Assembly (NCBI GenBank): GCA_045586405.1
Contig: JAZNAG010000081.1
Coordinates: forward strand, 1 to 24,521
Direction of reading: 5' to 3'
Source of the DNA: SIG607 sp045586405
GTDB taxonomy: Bacteria > Bacillota > Clostridia > Oscillospirales > Acutalibacteraceae
DNA length: 24,521 nucleotides
Within the stretch, counting starts at the first letter, position 1; every line of letters begins with the position of its first letter. Shown one piece after another: positions 18,474 to 24,521 of the stretch. A program made the position numbers and the translations under genes. Under the pieces are notes generated by a model. That model did not search any database, was not told the origin of the DNA, and saw nothing but the letters and a program-made list of their open reading frames with translations.

Positions 18474-18965
18474 TTAGGCGGCTTTTGAGGGTATCTTTTC
18501 ACTTTCTTGCTTTGTCTTGATTGTTTCGCTGCCGTATGTCTCTCTGATTTCGTCAAGTGTTTTTCTGCTTTTGCGGGGCTTGTATTCGCCTGAGTGCCAA
18601 CACCACGCTTTTTTACCTGCTGAGTATCTAAACCCTAAAGTCTTTAGTTGCTCTCTGTATTCGTAAGAATTAAAGCACCAAACCCAAGTACCTATAATCT
18701 CAATGTCAATATTAAAATTAATAATCTTGTTGATTATGTCTCTAAATTCGCCGCTTGTTTCTGTTGTGGCTTTTTCGTATGTCTTGCCGTCTGCTGTTGT
18801 GTGATAGTTCTTGACACGCTCAAACATAACATCATACTCATTGTTGATTTCTTTCATAATGTCGTTTGTTGTGCCGCCGTTCAAATCGGGGTGGTATTTC
18901 TTTGCAAGTCTCTTGTACTCTTTTTTGAGTTCTTCTAATGTCTTAACGCCTGAAAACCATTTCAT
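18474..18965 (-). CDS. J-domain (DnaJ-like) protein
   Basis: 163 residues. The N-terminal J domain is short but has the HPD signature: LEELKKEYKRLAKKYHPDLN, with H24-P-D26, then MKEINNEYDVMFERVK. The C-terminal part (IIGTWVWCFNSYEYREQLKT, FRYSAGKKAWCWHSGEYKP) is a small aromatic domain seen in J proteins of conjugative elements and large phages. J domains stimulate the ATPase of Hsp70 (DnaK), so it probably recruits host DnaK. Single-gene transcript with its own promoter. Confidence 0.88.
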   Translation of the reverse strand: MKWFSGVKTLEELKKEYKRLAKKYHPDLNGGTTNDIMKEINNEYDVMFERVKNYHTTADGKTYEKATTETSGEFRDIINKIINFNIDIEIIGTWVWCFNSYEYREQLKTLGFRYSAGKKAWCWHSGEYKPRKSRKTLDEIRETYGSETIKTKQESEKIPSKAA

Positions 18966-19017
18966 AATTTATCACCTTTCTTTTAGAGGGCTTTTCTGCT
19001 CTCTTGATTGTGTCTTT

Positions 19018-19046
19018 ATTATAACGCTTTTGTGTTATAAAGTCAA
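19018..19046 (-). promoter_or_regulatory. Accessory promoter with CACAAAAGCG in the spacer (3)
   Basis: Minus strand TTGACT (19046-19041), 17-base spacer with CACAAAAGCG, TATAAT (19023-19018). Drives the J-domain gene; divergent from the plus-strand promoter at 19082. Confidence 0.82.
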
Positions 19047-19081
19047 TCGGCAAATTAGCCAAATATTTATAATATTTTTTG

Positions 19082-19109
19082 TTTACTTTTACTACAAAAG
19101 TGGTATAAT
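19082..19109 (+). promoter_or_regulatory. Plus-strand promoter with TACAAAAGTG in the spacer
   Basis: TTTACT (19082-19087), 16-base spacer with TACAAAAGTG, TGG-TATAAT (19104-19109). Drives the 80-residue gene. The same operator-like motif lies at the same place as in the minus-strand accessory promoters. Confidence 0.75.
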
Positions 19110-19152
19110 AATAGTAGAAAGAGAAAAACAAAATAGAAAAGGGGCGTTTGTA

Positions 19153-19395
19153 ATGACTGAGAAAGAAATTCTAAAATATGCTGTAAAGGGTATTGCAGCC
19201 GAGATTGAGCAACTCGAAAAAGAGATTAAACAAGGGTACAAGTTCATTGAGCAAATCGACAACGGCGAAAAGGTAAAAACGCCAAAAACAAAAAGTGAGA
19301 TTTTAGAAATCATCACAGAGAAAGACGCTCAAATGAAAAAACTTGAAAAAGAGAAATTTTCCATTAGTTGGCAAATTGAAGTAGAGCTAAACTAA
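19153..19395 (+). CDS. Small coiled-coil protein (80 aa)
   Basis: 80 residues, charged and helical: MTEKEILKYAVKGIAAEIEQ, LEKEIKQGYKFIEQ, and AQMKKLEKEKFSISWQIEVE. It reads as two helices forming a coiled coil around a proline/threonine turn (KVKTPKTKSEI). The ATG at 19153 has AAAGGGG upstream; longer frames start in the promoter and are rejected. It is a lone plus-strand gene between accessory and lysis blocks. Function unknown. Confidence 0.75.
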   Translation: MTEKEILKYAVKGIAAEIEQLEKEIKQGYKFIEQIDNGEKVKTPKTKSEILEIITEKDAQMKKLEKEKFSISWQIEVELN

Positions 19396-19411
19396 AAAAG
19401 GGCAAAAAAAA

Positions 19412-19435
19412 GAGGGGGGCAAAAAAGCCCCCCTC
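19412..19435. terminator. Bidirectional terminator between small plus gene and endolysin
   Basis: GAGGGGGGC-AAAAAA-GCCCCCCTC with a run of T on the minus-strand side (eight) and TCCTTTT on the plus side. It ends late/lysis transcription coming from the right. Confidence 0.93.
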
Positions 19436-19446
19436 GTCCTTTTGTG

Positions 19447-20481
19447 TTAAATTGCCTGTAGATTACTCGCCTTTACTGCTGCTGTAACTGTTTTACCGAT
19501 ACCGATAACAACTCTGTCACCGTCCACCTCAATTACATCATATTCATTGTAATATGTTGTAAAGGGCTTGCCGTCGTATGTAACAGCTTTCTTGACTTTT
19601 ACCTTTCCACCCTCTTTAATGGTCTTTTTTGCGGGTGTTTTGGTAGTTGTCGCCTTTGTTGATGTAGCCGCCTTTGCAAGATTTTTTGCGTTTACTGCTG
19701 CTGTGACCTCGTTACCAATTCCGATAACAACTCTGTCACCGTTTACCTCGATAACATCATATTTATCATAGTAAGTTGTAAAAGCCTGTCCGTCATAAGT
19801 GACCGCCTTTTTAACTGTTACCTTGTCGCCTTTCTTAAAGGTTGTTCCTGTTGTGGCGGGTTTTGTTGTGGTAGGTTTCTTCTCAGGCTCTTTTGTAGCT
19901 CCAAACTTGATGTAACAAATATCGCCGTCCAAGTTACCTGAATAACCGTCAACTCGTTCCTTGTCTGTGTACTGCCAAATATCGCAATCCATTTGAGGCG
20001 ACTTGACACCCCATTGTGCAAGCCAAATGGAATAGGAATTTTTGAGAGTTTCATAGTCAAGGTAGTTTGTAAACCAATTAGGATTTGAATAGATACCGAC
20101 TTTATATCCTGCTGCCTTTACAGCTTCGCAGAAAGCCTGTGCAATAGCGGTACAAGTCTTTTTGCCAAGTCTTGCAACGCTGTTTTCCTCCATATCAAAA
20201 TAAAGAGGGAGTTCAAAGGTCTTGCCCTTAATCCATTCAAGAAATACTTTAGCCTCAATCTTTGCCTCTGCTGCACTCTTAGCATAGCTGTAATGGTAAG
20301 CACCTACCGCCATTCCTGCTGCCTTTGCGTTCTTGTAGTGCTGTTCAAAACGGTTGTCTTTCTGTGTAGCAACTCTACCGTAACCCGCACGGATAATAAC
20401 AAAGTCGTAACCGTCTTTCTTAACCTTTTCAAAGTCTACTTTAGATTGCCAGCTTGAAACATCAATACCCTTTTTACTCAT
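19447..20481 (-). CDS. Endolysin: GH25 lysozyme with two SH3-like repeats
   Basis: 344 residues. The GH25 (Chalaropsis-type muramidase) domain covers about 1-200: KGIDVSSWQSKVDFEKVKKD with D7, then LPLYFDMEEN with D96 and E98, and the conserved WLAQWGVKSPQMDCDIWQYT. After a threonine/lysine-rich linker come two tandem repeats of about 55 residues (KVTVKKAVTYDGQAFTTYYD and KVKVKKAVTYDGKPFTTYYN, each ending VIGIG...TAAV), likely SH3-like wall-binding modules. It cuts peptidoglycan between MurNAc and GlcNAc after the holin opens the membrane. Its start overlaps the holin stop by 8 bases. Confidence 0.95.
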   Translation of the reverse strand: MSKKGIDVSSWQSKVDFEKVKKDGYDFVIIRAGYGRVATQKDNRFEQHYKNAKAAGMAVGAYHYSYAKSAAEAKIEAKVFLEWIKGKTFELPLYFDMEENSVARLGKKTCTAIAQAFCEAVKAAGYKVGIYSNPNWFTNYLDYETLKNSYSIWLAQWGVKSPQMDCDIWQYTDKERVDGYSGNLDGDICYIKFGATKEPEKKPTTTKPATTGTTFKKGDKVTVKKAVTYDGQAFTTYYDKYDVIEVNGDRVVIGIGNEVTAAVNAKNLAKAATSTKATTTKTPAKKTIKEGGKVKVKKAVTYDGKPFTTYYNEYDVIEVDGDRVVIGIGKTVTAAVKASNLQAI

Positions 20482-20764
20482 TGCTCTGTTCCTCCTGTTT
20501 TGTAGTTTTTAGCTGCTTGAAAATCTGATTTACACCTGTTGCGGAAAGTCCTGAGACAATACCAATAGCAATAGCCATAAGGTAATCGGGGGCAGGAAAA
20601 TCAGGCACTATAAACATTGCTACAATGCCTAAAATACCGCCTACTGTTCCGCAAATAATAGGAATGTATTTATTGTTAAGCGGGGTTGTTTTCACCGCTT
20701 CGGCAACTAAATAACAGATAACAACAATACTTGGTATTGTTACCATTCCAAAGATATTTTCCAT
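20474..20764 (-). CDS. Phage holin
   Basis: 96 residues with three hydrophobic segments: IPSIVVICYLVAEAV, YIPIICGTVGGILGIVAMFI, and YLMAIAIGIVSGLSATGVN, followed by a charged tail (KQLKTTKQEEQSNE). Size, topology, charged tail and position just before the endolysin match phage holins of Gram-positive hosts. It permeabilises the cytoplasmic membrane to release the endolysin. Confidence 0.88.
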   Translation of the reverse strand: MENIFGMVTIPSIVVICYLVAEAVKTTPLNNKYIPIICGTVGGILGIVAMFIVPDFPAPDYLMAIAIGIVSGLSATGVNQIFKQLKTTKQEEQSNE

Positions 20765-20779
20765 AATAAAAAAGCCTCC

Positions 20780-21118
20780 TTAATCGTCTACCACTTCGTT
20801 AGCGTGTAGCTCGTTTATAATGAATTTTTTTATCTCGCCGTTGCCACCCTCTTTGATATAATCGTTTCCTGCAATAATACGCTCTCCCAACGGCATATCT
20901 CTTGACATTACTGTTAATCTCAAACAGGAAAGGTGATTTTCTTTTGTGTGCCGTTTGATTTCTTTCACATCTTCTGAAATATGAGAGTTTTCTTCCATAT
21001 GTTGCTTGATTTTCTTTATATCATCAGCAAAATGCACTATAAGAACAATAACGCCTATAATTACACCGAGGGCGGTTATCGCACCGCCAATTTTAATTAT
21101 CCACTCCAAGATCTCCAT
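20780..21118 (-). CDS. Membrane-anchored lysis accessory protein (XhlA-like topology)
   Basis: 112 residues starting MEILEWIIKIGGAITALGVI, with one transmembrane segment, followed by a helical stretch (DDIKKIKQHMEENSHISEDV) and a C-terminal KKFIINELHANEVVDD. The layout recalls haemolysin XhlA-type or similar proteins next to holins, but with the membrane part first. I start at the ATG at 21118; an earlier in-frame ATG at 21178 lies inside the fibre gene. Its part in lysis is inferred from position. Confidence 0.7.
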   Translation of the reverse strand: MEILEWIIKIGGAITALGVIIGVIVLIVHFADDIKKIKQHMEENSHISEDVKEIKRHTKENHLSCLRLTVMSRDMPLGERIIAGNDYIKEGGNGEIKKFIINELHANEVVDD

Positions 21119-21131
21119 TGCTCTCACCGCC

Positions 21132-23966
21132 TTACTTAATAACAATTCTGATATGTGTATCGTCAAGGCGTTCCACAATTCTGTAATCTGTTACTGTTTC
21201 ACTTGCTGTTACTGTGCCACCGTCTGCAACGGCACAAAAGCCGTTTACTACACAAGAACCGTCGTCAATTACAACTAACTGTCCGTGTGTACCAACCGCC
21301 GCCCACTCTTTACGCTCGTTTCTGCCGATATACTCCTGTTCGGGGTCATAATCAGGATTGATAACAAAGCGTGTTTCTGTGTGTGCAGGGGTTACAATGC
21401 CTGTTCCCTCGTCTGTTGTTTCAGGTACTTCTACAACCTCTGTAAGTCTTTCACCGTACACATCAGTTAAATACATACCTCTCCACATATCCGAGTAAGT
21501 GTTACCAACTACACAAGGGGTAGCAGAAATAACGCCCAAGATATAATTATCCTCGGCGTTAGCTTTTCTTATTTTGTTGCCGTCAAGAGTTACAAAACAG
21601 CCTCGTCTATCTTCATTGTCAGGATTGCCGTCAAGCCATTCGTAAAACTCTGCATAGTCAGCTCCGCTTGCTAAAAATGCGTTTTGACCGTAACATCTGC
21701 CCTCATTGGAAATTCTCAGGGCGTTTGCTCTTGTGTTGTGATTTATTCCGCAACCTACCATAAAGATTGTGCCTGTTGTGTCTGAAGCTCCTGTTGCACC
21801 GTCATATTTGGTGTTAAACTTGCCAAAAACAGTTTGTGCAAAACCTTTTGCGAATGAGCCATAGCCGTTAGCCGAAGCGTAGGAAGCGTTATGGTCGCCC
21901 ACATCTCCTGCAAAACAGTTGCCACCTATTGCTCTTGAATAAGTTCCAAAAGCCATACTATAGTTACCTTCTGCAAAGGAATAATCCTCAACAGCTTCAC
22001 AATAACTTCCTCTTGCTTCTGCACCTGAGCCTACTGCTCTTGATTGATAACCGTTTGCTCTTGAACAAGAACCCAAGGCAACACAGCCGTTACCGCCCGC
22101 CTCGGAATATTCGCCTGTGGCTTGTGTATTGCCGCCGTGAGATTTAGAGCCATAACCACTTGCTATAGTGTTATTTCCACTCGCCTCAGAGCCATTAGCA
22201 AGTGCCAAACAGTTAATGCCACTTACACGGCTATTTTCGCCTTTAGCAAGTGAAAATTTACTTGTTTTCCAAGCTGTAGTTATATCATTGTCGTCTGTGT
22301 CTGCTGACAAATCGGTAATTACATCTGTTGCTTTGTTTGTTGATAAACCTTCTGCTATTGAGTAGTTGCCAAAAGCCGTAGTTTTTATTCCGTTTGCTAC
22401 CGCTGAATTGCCTATTGCAGCTGTTCCGTTGCCACTTGTGAGAGAATAAGTACCCTCAGCAATAGTAGCGTTACCCCCTGCGTGACTACCTGCACCAAGA
22501 GCTAAATTATTACAACCCTCGGCGTGGCTGTCTGTACCAAAAGCTAATAAGAATTTATCTGTTTTCCAAGCGGTCTTAATGTCGCTAATTGCTGTATTTT
22601 TTGACAGGGTAGGAATAATCTCAGTTGCTACATTTGAAGATAAACCCTCAGCGTGACCGTAATCTCCGATAACGGTATTCTTACAACCTTGAGCGTGAGA
22701 TACATAGCCGTGAGCCTCAGTATGAAGTCCCTCTGAGTGACTATAATTACCTTTTGCTTTAGTTGAACTACCCTCACTATGAGAAGCCGTACCAATCGCC
22801 TCTGTAGTTGTTCCCTCGCAATGGCTATTATCTCCGATTGCGGTAGAACCGCTACCCTCTGCGTGAGAATTTATGCCCTCAGCTTTTGTTTGCTTTCCCT
22901 CAGCGTGAGAGTTTTGACCTTTCGCCTGTGTGCTAAACCCCTCTGTGTGGGAGTTCTCCCCACTCGCTATAGTTACATTACCCTCTGCGTGTGCATTAGT
23001 GTTCTTTGCTATATTCTGAGTTCCCTCTGTATGAGAACTTGTACCTAAAGCAAGGTTATTTTGTCCCTCTGCGTGAGAATAAGTTCCCTTTGCGAGACCA
23101 AATTTCTTTGCATTCCAAATCTCCTCTACCTTAGCGTTGGTAGTTTCAGATGTTAATTGCAAATCATTTTCAACAAATACCGTTGTAGCTTTATTTGTTG
23201 AAGCACCCTCAATGTGAGAGTAATTACCTAATGCAACTGTACTTCCACCCTCTGCGTGTGCGTAGTACGCAGTAGCTTCTGTATTTGCACCCTCGGTATG
23301 TGAAGCAGAACCACTTGCGATAGTATCTCTACCCTCGGCGTGGGCATAGTCTGTACTTGCAATGGTATTATATCCCTCAGCGTGAGTACATCTTGCACTT
23401 GCTGTTGTTGTACTTCCCTCGGCGTGAGAAAAACTTCCACTCGCTGTGGTTACATTGCCCTCAGCGTGAGAACATTCTCCATTTGCAACCGTTTCATTTC
23501 CCTCGGCGTGGGCTTTTACTTCCTCCGCTTTCGTGTTATATCCCTCGGCGTGGGTGAAACTTGCGATTGCCTCAGATAAATAACCCTCAGCGTGGGCGTA
23601 ATAGTTTGTAGCTTTTGTACTACCGCCCTCAGCGTGTGAGGCGTGTCCACTTGCAACGGTTTCTTTACCCTCAGAGTGGGATTGTACACCGCTTGCAGTT
23701 GTACTGTAACCCTCTGCGTGAGCAAAGTTTCCGCTTGCGGTGTTGTTTTCGTAGTCATTGAAAACCTCACCGCCGTTTTCGTGTGTAACAACGCCCGCCG
23801 ACCTGTCAAAAAGCTCCTTAATACAAGTGCTAACCTTAGTCCAAAACCAGTTAAAAAATGCCGCAGGAGGTTTATACCCTGCGACAAATCCTTTTTTCTT
23901 AATATCATCTGTAGGCTCTACGCCTGTTGCCTCCCAATCGGGAGGCGTGTTAGTGAATTTAGCCAT
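21132..23966 (-). CDS. Tail fibre/adhesin with SHAEG beta-roll repeats and peptidase G2 chaperone
   Basis: 944 residues. The N-terminus (GYKPPAAFFNWFWTKVSTCI) is the baseplate/tail-attachment segment common to Firmicutes phage fibres. Residues about 82-676 hold about 36 repeats of 14 residues (type SHAEGxxTxASGxY), matching the trimeric left-handed beta-roll of YadA-type heads. Three inserts of about 35-38 residues (259-296, 446-479, 545-578), each with a W-x-x-x-KF motif, interrupt the roll at regular intervals. The C-terminus begins GADYAEFYEW at about 762 and fits the peptidase G2 intramolecular chaperone, which cleaves itself after trimer folding. It is the likely host-recognition protein. 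GAGGTG precedes the ATG. Confidence 0.9.
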   Translation of the reverse strand: MAKFTNTPPDWEATGVEPTDDIKKKGFVAGYKPPAAFFNWFWTKVSTCIKELFDRSAGVVTHENGGEVFNDYENNTASGNFAHAEGYSTTASGVQSHSEGKETVASGHASHAEGGSTKATNYYAHAEGYLSEAIASFTHAEGYNTKAEEVKAHAEGNETVANGECSHAEGNVTTASGSFSHAEGSTTTASARCTHAEGYNTIASTDYAHAEGRDTIASGSASHTEGANTEATAYYAHAEGGSTVALGNYSHIEGASTNKATTVFVENDLQLTSETTNAKVEEIWNAKKFGLAKGTYSHAEGQNNLALGTSSHTEGTQNIAKNTNAHAEGNVTIASGENSHTEGFSTQAKGQNSHAEGKQTKAEGINSHAEGSGSTAIGDNSHCEGTTTEAIGTASHSEGSSTKAKGNYSHSEGLHTEAHGYVSHAQGCKNTVIGDYGHAEGLSSNVATEIIPTLSKNTAISDIKTAWKTDKFLLAFGTDSHAEGCNNLALGAGSHAGGNATIAEGTYSLTSGNGTAAIGNSAVANGIKTTAFGNYSIAEGLSTNKATDVITDLSADTDDNDITTAWKTSKFSLAKGENSRVSGINCLALANGSEASGNNTIASGYGSKSHGGNTQATGEYSEAGGNGCVALGSCSRANGYQSRAVGSGAEARGSYCEAVEDYSFAEGNYSMAFGTYSRAIGGNCFAGDVGDHNASYASANGYGSFAKGFAQTVFGKFNTKYDGATGASDTTGTIFMVGCGINHNTRANALRISNEGRCYGQNAFLASGADYAEFYEWLDGNPDNEDRRGCFVTLDGNKIRKANAEDNYILGVISATPCVVGNTYSDMWRGMYLTDVYGERLTEVVEVPETTDEGTGIVTPAHTETRFVINPDYDPEQEYIGRNERKEWAAVGTHGQLVVIDDGSCVVNGFCAVADGGTVTASETVTDYRIVERLDDTHIRIVIK
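22350..23720 (-). repeat. 42-bp coding repeats in the fibre gene
   Basis: The DNA repeats with a 42-base period, most visible as CCCTCNGCGTG on the plus strand. It is caused by the 14-residue protein repeats. Such tandem copies can recombine and change fibre length. Confidence 0.9.
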
Positions 23967-23978
23967 AAAATCACCTCA

Positions 23979-24224
23979 TTACATTGTTTCTGTGTCGGTA
24001 ACATCACCGCAAATCTCCGCACCCTCGGGCAAGTCTGCTTCTGCAACAATCTGTACTGTGCTGAAATCAAAACTTGCAAGAAGTGCAACAACAGTCTTAT
24101 AAGTTAATTCCTCGTGTAAAGAGGGAATATGAATATAATAACCGCTATTACTTGTAATTCTATACATTACAGCAGGATTTCCGATTTCTTCTACAGTAAC
24201 ATTCTGTAAATCATAAACACTCAT
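23979..24224 (-). CDS. Small tail-region protein (81 aa)
   Basis: 81 residues: MSVYDLQNVTVEEIGNPAVM, then YRITSNSGYYIHIPSLHEEL, and ASFDFSTVQIVAEADLPEGA with an acidic end. AAGGGGGTG precedes the ATG. It lies between the LRR protein and the fibre; similar small proteins with a GYYIH pattern occur in prophage tail regions. Role unknown, maybe a fibre assembly or decoration protein. Confidence 0.7.
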   Translation of the reverse strand: MSVYDLQNVTVEEIGNPAVMYRITSNSGYYIHIPSLHEELTYKTVVALLASFDFSTVQIVAEADLPEGAEICGDVTDTETM

Positions 24225-24239
24225 TTTTTCACCCCCTTT

Positions 24240-24521
24240 TTATGCTATATTCCAATTCTTATTTGCAATAGTTTCTAATTGTGCTGTTGTTAATTTTGCC
24301 GCTGTTGTCGAATGTAATGTCAATGCTAAAGATGTTTCGCCTGTTAAATCTGCTAAGCAATTAATTATCGACTGTATACTCGCACTGCTTAACTTTGATG
24401 AACTTGCGAACGATAACGCCGTATTAATAATTCCTTCAAAAGTTACATTCACTAAAGCTGAACAGCCTGCAAAAGCATTATAAAACTTTGTTGTTTCGCC
24501 TGATATAATCTTCCTTATAGT
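24240..24521 (-). CDS. Leucine-rich-repeat (BspA-like) tail protein, partial
   Basis: Open to the right edge; only the last 93 residues are inside. AFAGCSALVNVTFEGIINTA is one BspA-type leucine-rich repeat, followed by SASIQSIINCLADLTGETSL, a typical closing helix of such proteins, and TTAQLETIANKNWNIA. Proteins of this kind are surface or tail-tip proteins of gut Firmicutes phages. The start is outside the window. Confidence 0.8.
   Translation of the reverse strand, partial: TIRKIISGETTKFYNAFAGCSALVNVTFEGIINTALSFASSSKLSSASIQSIINCLADLTGETSLALTLHSTTAAKLTTAQLETIANKNWNIA

Noticed and set aside
18461..18483. GCCGCC/GGCGGC hairpin after the J-domain gene as a terminator.
   Set aside because: On the gene's strand it is followed by G-rich DNA without a U-run; the T-run is on the other strand, where no gene ends.
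18811..19152. 194-residue plus-strand frame extending the coiled-coil gene upstream.
   Set aside because: The added part overlaps the J-domain gene in antisense and its promoter; ATG 19153 follows AAAGGGG.
22350..23720. Regular repeats resembling a CRISPR array.
   Set aside because: The period is 42 bases with no unique spacers, and it encodes 14-residue protein repeats in one long frame.
21132..23966. Diversity-generating retroelement acting on the fibre.
   Set aside because: No reverse transcriptase, template repeat or adenine-biased variable region is seen in the window.

Overview
The window is a stretch of a temperate, siphovirus-like phage or prophage of a low-GC Gram-positive host, most likely a gut-type Clostridia member. 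The evidence is Gram-positive Shine-Dalgarno sites (AGGAGG-like), a GH25 endolysin, Gp157, a DnaD-type replisome organizer, a large serine recombinase and AT-rich DNA with densely packed ATGA-coupled genes. Host rank below Firmicutes/Clostridia is inference.

Layout, right to left on the minus strand. 24521-21132 is the end of the tail module: a partial leucine-rich-repeat protein, a small linker protein and a 944-residue fibre made of about 36 fourteen-residue SHAEG-type repeats with a C-terminal self-processing chaperone domain. 21118-19447 is lysis: a membrane-anchored accessory protein, a holin and a GH25 endolysin. 19395-15564 is an accessory block of short transcription units (J-domain protein, DUF2958, ASCH domain, HTH and several unknowns). 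They share one type of promoter carrying an operator-like motif between -35 and -10. 15489-13242 is the most unusual part: one strong minus-strand promoter followed by a 5' hairpin, four structured Y-RNA-like units with a tRNA-Glu gene between the first two, then a Ro60 (TROVE/vWA) gene and a tiny ribbon-helix-helix gene.

10654-13209 is the only long plus-strand block: an HTH repressor, a large serine integrase, and two short proteins that look like serine-recombinase catalytic domains without the serine. 10431-12 is the leftward early operon: regulators, Gp157, a Rad52-like annealing protein, an HNH-type protein, SSB, two DNA methyltransferases (one frameshifted at an A7 run), a RuvC-like resolvase, a replisome organizer, a DnaC-like helicase loader, and a string of small Cys-rich proteins.

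How it fits together: the repressor and integrase set lysogeny; the early operon supplies recombination-dependent replication and DNA modification; the accessory block is probably expressed separately under repressor-like control. The Ro60 locus is a complete protein-plus-RNA cassette. The RNAs share a covarying stem with a conserved internal loop (the presumed Ro60 site). Two carry a circularly permuted tRNA body (T arm, acceptor, 8-nt loop, acceptor, D arm), one keeps only the T arm, and one has only a hairpin. Likely Y RNAs with tRNA-like domains near Ro60 genes in bacteria and phages are established knowledge; the four-member array with an embedded real tRNA and stepwise loss of the tRNA body is what stands out here. 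All assignments were made by reading the sequence; no database search was run.
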